The position numbers and the translations under genes are program-made. This document shows, in pieces, positions 53,328 to 61,711 of a DNA stretch of 64,000 nt. A model generated the notes under the pieces. The model was given only the letters and a program-made list of their open reading frames with translations. It was not told where the DNA came from and did not search any database. Numbering within the stretch: position 1 is the first letter of the stretch; each line of letters begins with the position of its first letter. Origin of the DNA: Comamonas testosteroni (lineage in GTDB: Bacteria; Pseudomonadota; Gammaproteobacteria; Burkholderiales; Burkholderiaceae_C); NCBI RefSeq assembly GCF_014076415.1, contig NZ_CP043568.1, positions 620,001-684,000 of the forward strand, in the 5' to 3' direction.

Positions 53328-56021
53328 ATGCCTTCATCCACACCTTCATCCGCCGCGCAGCGCCCCGACCCCGACGCGTTGGTCGCTCAACTTCAGGCAG
53401 ACCGGCAGCGCGCCCATCTCGGCAAGCTGCGCATCTACTTCGGCTCCAATGCCGGAGTGGGCAAGACCTATTCCATGCTGGCGGCCGCGCAGCGCGAGCG
53501 GCAGGCCGGGCGCAAGGTTCTGGTGGGGCTGGTGGAAACGCATGGCCGTGCCGAGACCGAGCAGCAACTGCATGACCTGGAGCTGCTGCCGCGGCGCACG
53601 CTGGCCTACCAGGGCAGGCAGCTGGACGAGTTCGATCTCGATGCAGCTCTGGCACGCCGCCCGGAGGTGCTGCTGCTCGACGAGCTGGCACACAGCAATG
53701 TGAGCGGCTCACGCCATCCCAAGCGCTGGCAGGATGTGCAGGAGCTGCTGGAGGCGGGTATCGAGGTGTGGACCACGCTCAACGTCCAGCACCTGGAAAG
53801 CCTCAATGATGTGGTGGGCGGCATTGTGGGCATACAGGTCCATGAGACCGTTCCCGACCATATCTTTGACGATGCCGACGAGGTCATCGTGGTCGACATT
53901 CCACCCGAAGAGCTGCTCAAGCGCCTCAAGTCGGGCAAGGTCTATCCGCTGGAGCAGGCCGAGCGGGCCTCGCGCAACTTCTTTCGCCAGGGCAATTTGC
54001 TGGCACTGCGCGAGCTGGCCTTGCGCCGCACGGCAGATCGTGTCGATGAAGACATGCGCGACTACCGCCGCGAGCGCTCCATCGGCGATGTCTGGCCCAC
54101 GCGCGAGCGCCTGCTGGTGGGCGTCGGCGGCCGCGCCGGTGACGATGCCCTGGTGCGCCAGGTGGCACGCCTGGCAAGGCGGCTGGAGGCCGACTGGGTG
54201 GTGGTCTACGTGGATGCTCCGGAGCGCCAGCATCGGCCTCGGGCGGCGCAGGAGGCCGTGCTCAAGACCCTGGCGCTGGCTGCGCGCCTGGGCGCGGAAA
54301 CGGCCACGATTCCAGGTGCCCATGTGGCCCAGGCTCTGGTGGACTTTGCGCGTGAGCGCAATGCCAGTCATCTGGTGCTGGCACGTGTGCATGAACCTTT
54401 GAGCCGCTGGCTGCGCTGGCGTGCCTCCAGCCTGTCCGAACAGATTGCGGCGCTGGATCCCGGCCTGGACGTGCTGCTGCTGTCCGTCAAGCAAAGCAAG
54501 AATGACAGCACCTTGCGATTGCCGGCGGCGCGTGAAAAGACCATTCCGTGGAAGGGCTACGCGGGCGTGACCTTGGCATGCCTGGCCGCTACGGCGGTGG
54601 CGGAGCTGCTGCTGCGGGTGTTCGACCCGGCCAATGTGGTCATGCTTTTCCTGCTGGTGGTGGTGCTGTCCGCCGTGCGCTGGGGGCGCGGCCCCGGAGC
54701 ATGGGCGGCCCTGTTGTCGGTGCTGCTGTTCGATTTCTATTTTGTGCCGCCGCGCAACTCTTTCAGCGTCAACGATACGCAATACCTGTTCACCTTTAGC
54801 CTGATGCTGGGTGTGGCCCTGGTCTGCGGCCAGCTGACGGCGCGGCTGCGCCACGAGGCGCGCGTGGCCGCAGAGCGCGAACGACGTGCCGGCGCGCTGG
54901 CCAGGCTGGCGCGTGATCTGTCGGGTGCGCTGACGCAGGAGCAGGTCACGCAAATTGCGCTGGCTACGATTTCAGGCGTTTTTGATGCCCAGACCGGGCT
55001 GCTGGTGCCCGATGCCGATGAGCGCTTGCAGCTGGCGCATGGCAGCGAAGCCCAGATCGACACCAGCGTGGGTCGCTGGAGCATGGAGCATGGCCAGATG
55101 GCCGGCCACGGCACCGATACCCTGGCTGCCGCGCCGGCGCTTTATGTACCGCTGATGGCGCCCGTGCGCTCGCGCGGCGTGCTGGTGCTGCAGTTGCGTG
55201 CGCCGCAACGATTGCGCGTGCCCGAGGAGCGACGCCTGCTTGAAGCCTGTGCCAGCCAGATCGCCCTGGCATTGGAGCGTGTGCACTTTGTGGAGGTGGC
55301 GCAGCAGACCCAGATCGCCATGGAGGGCGAGCGCATGCGCAACACCTTGCTCTCAGCTGTCTCGCATGATCTGCGTACGCCGCTGACGGGCATTCTGGGT
55401 GCGGCCCAGGCGGCCTTGCCGCATGCGCCGCAAGGGCCGGCGCATCATATGCTGGTGCAGATTCGCAATCAGGCTCAGGCGCTGCAGCAACTGGTGGACA
55501 ACCTGCTGGCCATGGCGCGCCTGCAGCAAGGCGGTGTGCAGCTCAAGCGCGAATGGCTGCCGGTGGACGAGCTGGTGGGTAGCGCGCTGGCGCAGATGCG
55601 CGAGCGACTGGCCGCTCATGTGCTGCAGACCTCGCTGCCGGCAGATCTGCCCTTGCTGCAGCTCGATGCCGTGCTGATGGAGCGTGTGCTGGTCAATCTG
55701 CTGGACAACGCCATCAAGTACACGCCCGAAGGCACGACGATCACCATGGGCGCCAGCGTGACCGACGGCGACTGTGTGCTGAGCGTGCAGGACGCGGGGC
55801 CGGGCCTGCCCGGGCATCTGTCGGCTGAGCAACTGTTCGAGCCGTTTACCCGTGGGCAGGCGGAGAGTGCCGTGTTTGGCATGGGGCTCGGGCTGGCTCT
55901 GGCTCAGCGCATTGTGCAAGCCCATGGCGGCAGATTGCGGGTGGCGGCGGCAGACCCCGGGCCGGGCACCATTTTCAGCGTACACCTGCCCGTGCCCGAG
56001 CAACCGGCCATGGACGAATGA
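53328..56021 (+). CDS. kdpD: Potassium-sensing histidine kinase KdpD
   Basis: An 897-residue sensor kinase that reports low potassium or turgor to KdpE. The N-terminal KdpD domain has Walker A GSNAGVGKTYSML (residues ~41-53). A universal-stress-like domain follows (~245-370), then four membrane helices (~405-505), a GAF-like region, the HisKA domain with SHDLRTPLTG (His680), and the ATPase domain with NLLDNAIKYTPEG. Length matches E. coli KdpD (894). kdpE follows after 34 bp. Confidence 0.96.
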   Translation: MPSSTPSSAAQRPDPDALVAQLQADRQRAHLGKLRIYFGSNAGVGKTYSMLAAAQRERQAGRKVLVGLVETHGRAETEQQLHDLELLPRRTLAYQGRQLDEFDLDAALARRPEVLLLDELAHSNVSGSRHPKRWQDVQELLEAGIEVWTTLNVQHLESLNDVVGGIVGIQVHETVPDHIFDDADEVIVVDIPPEELLKRLKSGKVYPLEQAERASRNFFRQGNLLALRELALRRTADRVDEDMRDYRRERSIGDVWPTRERLLVGVGGRAGDDALVRQVARLARRLEADWVVVYVDAPERQHRPRAAQEAVLKTLALAARLGAETATIPGAHVAQALVDFARERNASHLVLARVHEPLSRWLRWRASSLSEQIAALDPGLDVLLLSVKQSKNDSTLRLPAAREKTIPWKGYAGVTLACLAATAVAELLLRVFDPANVVMLFLLVVVLSAVRWGRGPGAWAALLSVLLFDFYFVPPRNSFSVNDTQYLFTFSLMLGVALVCGQLTARLRHEARVAAERERRAGALARLARDLSGALTQEQVTQIALATISGVFDAQTGLLVPDADERLQLAHGSEAQIDTSVGRWSMEHGQMAGHGTDTLAAAPALYVPLMAPVRSRGVLVLQLRAPQRLRVPEERRLLEACASQIALALERVHFVEVAQQTQIAMEGERMRNTLLSAVSHDLRTPLTGILGAAQAALPHAPQGPAHHMLVQIRNQAQALQQLVDNLLAMARLQQGGVQLKREWLPVDELVGSALAQMRERLAAHVLQTSLPADLPLLQLDAVLMERVLVNLLDNAIKYTPEGTTITMGASVTDGDCVLSVQDAGPGLPGHLSAEQLFEPFTRGQAESAVFGMGLGLALAQRIVQAHGGRLRVAAADPGPGTIFSVHLPVPEQPAMDE

Positions 56022-56055
56022 GCCGACAATCTCGTGCATCAATTGAAATCCCGAC

Positions 56056-56763
56056 ATGACGAGCTCCGCCCCCCGCATTTTGCTGATTGAAGACGACGCC
56101 AGCATCCGCCGCTTTGTCCGCCTGGCACTGGAGGACGAAGGCTGGCAGGTGTTCGAGTCCGAAACCGCCAGGCGCGGCCTGATCGAGGCCGCCAGCCGAC
56201 AGCCCGACGCCGTGGTGCTGGACCTGGGGCTGCCCGATGCCGATGGCAAGACCGTGATTGCCGAGCTGCGCGGCTGGAGCCAGTTGCCGATTCTGATCCT
56301 GTCCGCGCGCGAGCGGGAAGAGGAAAAGGTGGCGGCGCTGGACGCCGGTGCCGATGATTACCTGACCAAGCCCTTTGGCGTGCCCGAGCTGCTGGCCAGG
56401 TTGCGCGTGATGCTGCGCCGCCGCCAGCAGGCATCGGCGGCAGACAAGCCCGGCAACTGTGCGCGTTTCGGCGCGGTGGAGGTGGATCTGGCGGCGCACG
56501 ATGTCAAGCGTGACGGAGTGGCCGTGCACCTGACGCCCATAGAGTTCCGTCTGCTGGCGACGCTGATTGCCGGCCATGGCAAGGTGCTGACGCATCGCCA
56601 GCTGCTGCTGCAGGTCTGGGGGGCGGAATATCTGGACCGCCCTCACTATCTGCGCGTGCACATGGCCAACCTGCGCCAGAAGATAGAGAGCGATCCGGCC
56701 CAGCCCCGGCATCTGGTAACCGAGTTGCAAGTCGGTTATCGCTTGGTGGGCCTGGAAGGCTGA
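56056..56763 (+). CDS. kdpE: Response regulator KdpE
   Basis: A 235-residue OmpR-type regulator. The receiver domain has the acidic pair EDDAS near residues 12-16, the phospho-acceptor Asp56 in VVLDLGLPDADG, and Lys in DYLTKPFG. A winged-helix DNA-binding domain follows (~135-230, LTPIEFRLLATLIAGHGKVL). Phosphorylated by KdpD, it should activate the kdp operon upstream. Confidence 0.96.
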   Translation: MTSSAPRILLIEDDASIRRFVRLALEDEGWQVFESETARRGLIEAASRQPDAVVLDLGLPDADGKTVIAELRGWSQLPILILSAREREEEKVAALDAGADDYLTKPFGVPELLARLRVMLRRRQQASAADKPGNCARFGAVEVDLAAHDVKRDGVAVHLTPIEFRLLATLIAGHGKVLTHRQLLLQVWGAEYLDRPHYLRVHMANLRQKIESDPAQPRHLVTELQVGYRLVGLEG

Positions 56764-56769
56764 TTCCCT

Positions 56770-56775
56770 TATAAT
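56770..56775 (+). promoter_or_regulatory. -10 box of the ahcY promoter
   Basis: A perfect TATAAT lies just before the riboswitch, so transcription would begin near 56782, right at the aptamer. No clear -35 box at the normal spacing. Confidence 0.65.
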
Positions 56776-56784
56776 CGCCCTCCA

Positions 56785-56872
56785 TCCGAGGAGCGTTGCA
56801 GCGTTCCCCAGCCAGCCATGAGCTGGTCTGCGTGGGGCGTGAGGCTCGGATTTCATCCCGCAACGACGCTCG
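56785..56872 (+). promoter_or_regulatory. S-adenosylhomocysteine (SAH) riboswitch
   Basis: The region upstream of ahcY shows the SAH aptamer layout. P1 is CCGAG (56786-56790) with CTCGG (56845-56849). The conserved GAGCGTTGCA (56791-56800) pairs through its GAGCG with CGCTC (56867-56871) and through GTTGC with GCAAC (56860-56864). The segment GAGGCTCGG (56841-56849) matches the consensus. SAH riboswitches are known on-switches that raise expression of SAH hydrolase when SAH accumulates. Confidence 0.92.
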
Positions 56873-56953
56873 CCCACGCTTTCTGTGCGGTGAGCCGGTT
56901 TATTCCCCCTCTGCTGCAGAACGTGGTTTTTCATTCAAGATTTGGAGAAAACC

Positions 56954-58384
56954 ATGAACGCTGCCGTGCGCTTCAACCCCGCTGATTCGGCCATTACCGA
57001 TATTTCCCTGGCTGCCTGGGGCCGCAAGGAAATCAGGATCGCCGAAACCGAAATGCCCGGTCTGATGGCCGTGCGCGAGGAGTTCGCCGCTGCCCAGCCC
57101 CTGAAGGGCGCGCGCATCACAGGCTCGCTGCACATGACCATCCAGACGGCCGTGCTGATCGAGACGCTGACGGCTCTGGGCGCACAAGTGCGCTGGGCCT
57201 CGTGCAACATCTTCTCGACCCAGGACCACGCAGCTGCCGCCATCGCCGAAACCGGCGTGCCTGTCTACGCCATCAAGGGCGAGTCGCTGGAAGACTACTG
57301 GAACTACACCCACTCCATCTTTGAATTCGGTGCTGCCGGCACCGAAGGCGAAGGCCCCAACATGATCCTGGACGACGGCGGCGATGCCACCATGCTCATG
57401 CACCTGGGCAAGCGCGCCGAGAAGGACCTGTCCGTGCTGGCCAACCCCGGCTCGGAAGAAGAGCGCATCGTCTTCGCCGCCATCAAGGCCAAGCTGGCCG
57501 TGGACCCCACCTGGTACAGCCGCAAGTCGGCCCAGATCATGGGCGTGACCGAGGAAACCACCACCGGTGTGCACCGCCTGAACGAAATGTCGGCCAAGGG
57601 CACGCTGCTGTTCCGCGCCATCAACGTCAACGACTCGGTGACCAAGTCCAAGTTCGACAACCTGTACGGCTGCCGCGAATCGCTGGTGGACGGCATCAAG
57701 CGCGCCACCGACGTGATGATCGCCGGCAAGGTGGCTTGCGTGGCCGGCTACGGCGACGTGGGCAAGGGCTCCGCCCAGGCTCTGCGCGCGCTGTCGGCCC
57801 AGGTGTGGGTGACAGAGATCGACCCCATCAACGCCCTGCAGGCCGCCATGGAAGGCTACAAGGTCGTGACCATGGAATACGCTGCCGACAAGGCCGACAT
57901 CTTCGTGACCACCACCGGCAACAAGGACATCATCCGCCACGAGCACATGGTTGCCATGAAGGATCAGGCGATCGTCTGCAACATCGGTCACTTCGACAAC
58001 GAAATCGATGTGGCTTCGATCGAAAAGTACAAGTGGGAAGAAGTGAAGCCCCAGGTGGACCAGATCGAGTTTCCCGACGGCAAGAAGATCACCCTGCTGG
58101 CCAAGGGCCGTCTGGTGAACCTGGGCTGCGCCACCGGCCACCCCAGCTTTGTGATGTCCAACTCCTTTGCCAACCAGACCCTGGCGCAGATCGAGCTGTT
58201 CACCCGCCCCGATGCCTACGAAGTGGGCAAGGTCTATGTGCTGCCCAAGATCCTGGACGAAAAGGTCGCCCGCCTGCACCTGAAGAAGGTCGGTGCCATG
58301 CTGACCGAGCTGAGCGACGAGCAAGCCGCTTATATCGGCGTGAGCAAGCAAGGCCCTTACAAGCCTGAAACGTATCGCTATTAA
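56954..58384 (+). CDS. ahcY: Adenosylhomocysteinase (SAH hydrolase)
   Basis: Splits SAH into adenosine and homocysteine, relieving product inhibition of methyltransferases. The 476-residue protein has [13 protein letters not shown] near residue 56, [15 protein letters not shown] (~83-97), the NAD motif [16 protein letters not shown] (~263-278) and the C-terminal [12 protein letters not shown]. The ATG at 56954 follows GGAG by about eight bases. An in-frame TTG 12 bases upstream is less likely. It heads a methyl-cycle group with the TlyA-like gene and metF, and is controlled by the riboswitch. Confidence 0.97.
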   Translation: MNAAVRFNPADSAITDISLAAWGRKEIRIAETEMPGLMAVREEFAAAQPLKGARITGSLHMTIQTAVLIETLTALGAQVRWASCNIFSTQDHAAAAIAETGVPVYAIKGESLEDYWNYTHSIFEFGAAGTEGEGPNMILDDGGDATMLMHLGKRAEKDLSVLANPGSEEERIVFAAIKAKLAVDPTWYSRKSAQIMGVTEETTTGVHRLNEMSAKGTLLFRAINVNDSVTKSKFDNLYGCRESLVDGIKRATDVMIAGKVACVAGYGDVGKGSAQALRALSAQVWVTEIDPINALQAAMEGYKVVTMEYAADKADIFVTTTGNKDIIRHEHMVAMKDQAIVCNIGHFDNEIDVASIEKYKWEEVKPQVDQIEFPDGKKITLLAKGRLVNLGCATGHPSFVMSNSFANQTLAQIELFTRPDAYEVGKVYVLPKILDEKVARLHLKKVGAMLTELSDEQAAYIGVSKQGPYKPETYRY

Positions 58385-58482
58385 CTCCCCCTGAGGCGCT
58401 TTGCGCCTTCCCCCTCTCTGGCTTCGCCGGAGGGGGACGACAGCCTCGCTGCGAGGCGGCTCTTGCTCGCTGTCCCTTGTTT
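58385..58482. repeat. Type B dispersed GC-rich repeat, directly after ahcY
   Basis: Starts two bases after the ahcY stop with CTCCCCCTGAGGCGC, then TTCCCCCTCTCTGGCTTCGC, and ends near GCTCTTGCTCGCTGTCCC. It shares exact blocks in opposite orientation with the copies at 44128 and 41221. Its GC stems could act as an mRNA end structure. Confidence 0.85.
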
Positions 58483-58513
58483 GGTGTGCGCCAGTATTGG
58501 GGCTGTGTTGATT

Positions 58514-58609
58514 TATTTGATAGCTTATTGCGCTTGTCGTACCTTGATTTCAGATGAATTTAAATCTGAAACTAAGACAAGATAAGCGCAGGCAGCTATT
58601 AAAAAAAAG
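58514..58609. repeat. Type A dispersed palindromic element before the tlyA-like gene
   Basis: Arms at about 58516-58538 (GATAGCTTATTGCGCTTGTC) and 58575-58609 (GACAAGATAAGCGCAGGCAGC, then TATT and an A-run). It is one of the clearest copies and lies immediately after a type B copy. Confidence 0.85.
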
Positions 58610-58661
58610 ATTTTCTTGACTGCAGCGCCTGGCGCCGGTTTATTTCAAAGGAAGCGACGCT

Positions 58662-59858
58662 ATGCGCGCAGATGTTTTTCTGGTTGAAGCAGGTCATGCT
58701 GCCACCCGTTCCCAGGCCCAGCGCCTGATCGCCTCGGGTGTGGAGTGGCGCCTGACGCCGCTGGCGCCCTGGAAGAAGGTGGCCAAGAACGGCGATGACA
58801 TTCCTGCCGGTGCCGAGCTGCAGCTGCTGGACGCCGCCGAGGCCAAATACATCTCGCGCGGCGGGCTCAAGCTCGAAGGCGCGCTGGCCGCGACCGGCCT
58901 GAGCGTCAAGGGTTTGCGCTGTCTGGACGTGGGCCAGAGCACGGGCGGCTTCACCGATTGCCTGCTGCAGGCCGGTGCAACCCAGGTCATCGGCATCGAC
59001 GTGGGCCACGGCCAGCTGCATGAGCGCCTGAAAAATGACGAGCGCGTGGTCTGCGTCGAGGGCTTCAACGCCCGCGCGCTGACGCCCGAGCTGCTGGAAA
59101 AAGCCTGCGACGAGGCGCTGTGCGAAGTCATCGAGGAAGAGGAGGACAACGACACCCAGCCCGTCGCTCCCTATGCCTGGATGCGCAACGGCGGTCAGGT
59201 CGATGAGGACTATGACGACAGCGACGATGCCAAGGAGCAGGATGTCGAGAGCTTCAAGGCCGAGCGCGCCGCCAAGGCCAAGGCCAGGGCCGAGGGCCTG
59301 GCTCCGGTGGAACTGCGCCGCAAGCCCGGCACCGAGAATATCGACATCAGCCCGGCCTTTGATTTCGTGACCGGAGATCTGTCCTTCATCTCGCTGACCC
59401 TGGTGCTGCCTGCCGTGGTGCAGCTGCTCAAGCCCCATGGCCAGCTGCTGATGCTGGTCAAGCCCCAGTTCGAGCTCCAGCCCGGCCAGATCGGCAAGGG
59501 CGGCATCGTGCGCGACACTGCCTTGTACGCCGAGGTCGAAAAGCGCATTCGCGACTGCCTCGGCGATCTGGGGCTGAGCGTCAAGCAGTGGCTGGACTCG
59601 CCCATAGAAGGCGGCGACGGCAATCACGAATTCTTTGTCTGGGCCCAGCAGGGCGCTGAAGTCAGGGCTCCGGCCCCGGCCGTTGCAGACGAAGCGGCTG
59701 CGGCCAGGCCTGCCGTCAAGGCGGCCGCCAAGCGCCCTTCGCGTGCCGACATCAAGGCCCAGCGCGCCAAGCAGGAGCTGTATGAAGACCCCGAGGTGGC
59801 CAGCTTCGGCCAGCCCGGCCCGGCCCGCAGCAAGCAGAAAAAGCGAAACGAGCGCTGA
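58662..59858 (+). CDS. tlyA: TlyA-family rRNA 2'-O-methyltransferase/hemolysin with an acidic insert
   Basis: A 398-residue TlyA-type protein. The N-terminal S4 RNA-binding domain (MRADVFLVEAGHAATRSQAQ) is followed by an RrmJ-like methyltransferase fold with YISRGGLKLEGAL and LDVGQSTGGFTDCLLQ-type SAM motif (~88-101). Family members are usually about 250-270 residues. Here residues ~143-226 form an acidic, low-complexity insert (EEEEDN, DEDYDDSDD) between two halves of the fold, and the C-terminus has a basic tail of about 60 residues. Known TlyA methylates 16S and 23S rRNA. It lies downstream of ahcY and may share its function in SAM use. Confidence 0.82.
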   Translation: MRADVFLVEAGHAATRSQAQRLIASGVEWRLTPLAPWKKVAKNGDDIPAGAELQLLDAAEAKYISRGGLKLEGALAATGLSVKGLRCLDVGQSTGGFTDCLLQAGATQVIGIDVGHGQLHERLKNDERVVCVEGFNARALTPELLEKACDEALCEVIEEEEDNDTQPVAPYAWMRNGGQVDEDYDDSDDAKEQDVESFKAERAAKAKARAEGLAPVELRRKPGTENIDISPAFDFVTGDLSFISLTLVLPAVVQLLKPHGQLLMLVKPQFELQPGQIGKGGIVRDTALYAEVEKRIRDCLGDLGLSVKQWLDSPIEGGDGNHEFFVWAQQGAEVRAPAPAVADEAAAARPAVKAAAKRPSRADIKAQRAKQELYEDPEVASFGQPGPARSKQKKRNER

Positions 59859-59906
59859 GCAAAAAGCGAAACGAGCGTTGAGTAGAAAGCGCAAGCAGCG
59901 CTGAGC
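59838..59906. repeat. Three 23-bp tandem repeats over the tlyA stop codon
   Basis: Units at 59838-59860, 59861-59883 and 59884-59906 share the pattern AAAAAGCGAAACGAGCGCTGA plus GC. Copy 2 has two differences and copy 3 a few more. The tlyA stop (59856-59858) is in the first unit. Because 23 is not a multiple of three, the extra copies lie outside the reading frame. Confidence 0.9.
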
Positions 59907-59975
59907 ACAAGAGCGTGGCGGGTGCCGAGTCTTCGGAGCCCGCCCATGACCCAGGATTCAGAGACATAGACCGCC

Positions 59976-60803
59976 ATGAGCTTTCCCGTCAGCTTCGAGT
60001 TTTTTCCCACCAAGACGCCCGAAGGCGCTGCCAAGCATGTGGGCGTGCGCCAGGCCCTGTATGCGCGCAAGCCCGAGTTCTGCTCCGTGACCTATGGCGC
60101 GGGCGGCTCCACCCAGGCCGGCACCTTCACCATGGTGCGCGACATCCAGAACGAGGGTGTGGGCGCGGCCTCGCACTTTTCCTGCATCGGCGCCACGCAT
60201 GAAAAAGTGCGCGCCGAGCTGAACGAACTCAAGGCCATGGGCGTCAAGCGCATCGTCGCCTTGCGCGGCGACCTGCCCAGCGGCTACGGCCTGGGCGGCG
60301 AGTTCCAGTACGCCAGCGATCTGGTGGCATTCGTGCGCCAGGAGTTCGGCGACTGGTTTCACATCGAAGTTGCCGCCTATCCCGAAACTCACCCTCAAGC
60401 AAAGTCCCCTCGCAGCGATCTGGACGCATTTGTTGCTAAAGTGCGCGCTGGTGCAGATTCCGCCATCACGCAATACTTCTACAATGCCGACGCATACATG
60501 CGCTTTGTCGATGAGGTGAGGGCTCTGGGGCTCGACGTGCCGGTCGTGCCAGGAATCATGCCGATTACCAGCTCTACACAGCTGATGCGCTTCTCGGATG
60601 CATGTGGTGCCGAGATTCCGCGCTGGATTCGTCTGCGTCTGCAGGCGTTCGGAGATGACACCGCTTCCATTCGTGCGTTCGGTCTGGATGTCGTGACTCA
60701 TCTATGCGAGCAGTTGCGCAGCCAGGGTGCTCCCGGGCTGCACTTCTATACGATGAACCAGAGCGTCGCCACTCTGGAGATCTGCGACCGTCTGGGTCTG
60801 TAA
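59976..60803 (+). CDS. metF: 5,10-methylenetetrahydrofolate reductase
   Basis: Makes 5-methyl-tetrahydrofolate for methionine synthesis, using FAD and NADH. The 275-residue TIM barrel starts SFEFFPTKTPEG (with the catalytic-type Glu), then FCSVTYGAGGSTQ (~36-48), and IVALRGDLPSGYG for cofactor binding. YFYNADAYMRFVDE and PGIMPITSS are also conserved. Length fits the bacterial enzyme. It completes the ahcY-to-methionine cycle and lies 117 bp after the TlyA-like gene. Confidence 0.95.
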   Translation: MSFPVSFEFFPTKTPEGAAKHVGVRQALYARKPEFCSVTYGAGGSTQAGTFTMVRDIQNEGVGAASHFSCIGATHEKVRAELNELKAMGVKRIVALRGDLPSGYGLGGEFQYASDLVAFVRQEFGDWFHIEVAAYPETHPQAKSPRSDLDAFVAKVRAGADSAITQYFYNADAYMRFVDEVRALGLDVPVVPGIMPITSSTQLMRFSDACGAEIPRWIRLRLQAFGDDTASIRAFGLDVVTHLCEQLRSQGAPGLHFYTMNQSVATLEICDRLGL

Positions 60804-60876
60804 GCCAAAAGCTTGCCGGCTGCGAGGCGGCCGGTCTTGGGCGGCTCTCACTTGAGCTTTCAAGGAGATTGCGCCC

Positions 60877-61620
60877 GTGCAACCGAAATTTTGGCGCTTG
60901 CGTTGTTGTCAGTGGATAGGTCTTGCCGTCGTTACCGCGACCATGGCCGGCTGTGCTCCACTGCAGGAAAAGCCCGAGGAGCAGCCCCCCGTCGCTCAGA
61001 GCCAGTCCCGAAAAAAGGGCGCGCAGCCCACGGTCTCGGCCCCGCTGCTGCCCGACGCCTATGCGCGCAGCAACTATCGCGACAAAGGTCTGGGCGTCAA
61101 GGCCAACAAGCCTGCGGATGCCGACAAGGCAGACCTGCCCGAAGACAGCAACAAGTACGAGCTGAGCCCTCCGCGTGAAAGCGATCAGGCGGGTCTGGCC
61201 TCCTGGTATGGCGAGCAGTTCCACGGTCGCAAGACGGCCAGCGGCGAGCGCTTCGACAGCATGGACCTGACGGCAGCGCACAAGACCCTGCCTTTCGGGA
61301 CGCGTGTTTGCGTGCGCAGCTCCGTGACCGGCAAGAGCGTGGTGGTGCGTATCAATGACCGCGGCCCTTTCGCGCCCGGTCGCGTCATCGACCTGAGCAA
61401 GGCCGCGGCCCAGGAACTGGGCATGCTGGGACTGGGCATCAAGCCCGTGGAGCTGTGGCAGCTGGACGCCGATGAAGACGAGTGCCCGGCCACGCTCAAT
61501 GCGTCGAGCCGAAAGCGTCACCCCAGTGTGGCGCAGGGCGCTGCAGCCGCCAAGACGCGTGCGGCATCCGCGAATCAGCCCGCGCGCAAGGTCTCACAGA
61601 CCGCCAAGCGCAAGCGCTGA
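60877..61620 (+). CDS. rlpA: RlpA-family septal-ring lipoprotein (lytic transglycosylase)
   Basis: A 247-residue lipoprotein with a GTG start. The signal peptide ends in the lipobox TMAGC (Cys near residue 26). A Pro/Lys-rich linker is followed by a double-psi beta-barrel domain (residues ~105-200): GLASWYGEQFHGRKTASGE, then INDRGPFAPGRVIDLSKAAA with the catalytic-type Asp. RlpA cleaves naked glycan strands at the septum. The usual C-terminal SPOR domain is absent, and the tail is short and basic, so septal targeting would need another route. AAGGAG lies 10 bases upstream. Confidence 0.9.
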   Translation: MQPKFWRLRCCQWIGLAVVTATMAGCAPLQEKPEEQPPVAQSQSRKKGAQPTVSAPLLPDAYARSNYRDKGLGVKANKPADADKADLPEDSNKYELSPPRESDQAGLASWYGEQFHGRKTASGERFDSMDLTAAHKTLPFGTRVCVRSSVTGKSVVVRINDRGPFAPGRVIDLSKAAAQELGMLGLGIKPVELWQLDADEDECPATLNASSRKRHPSVAQGAAAAKTRAASANQPARKVSQTAKRKR

Positions 61621-61638
61621 ACCTTATTTCCGGTTGAA

Positions 61639-61666
61639 GGCGCACCGCCGGCGGAGCTGGTGCGCC
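61639..61666. terminator. GC hairpin between convergent rlpA and rlmJ
   Basis: GGCGCACC (61639-61646) and GGTGCGCC (61659-61666) with a 12-base loop. No T-tract, so its role as terminator is uncertain. Confidence 0.4.
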
Positions 61667-61711
61667 CGGACTGCAGAGGGGGCCGGCAAGGGCCGACCCG
61701 CAGCCGCGCAA

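Noticed and set aside
59838..59906. Possible CRISPR array
   Set aside because: The 23-bp units are directly adjacent with no spacers and only three copies.
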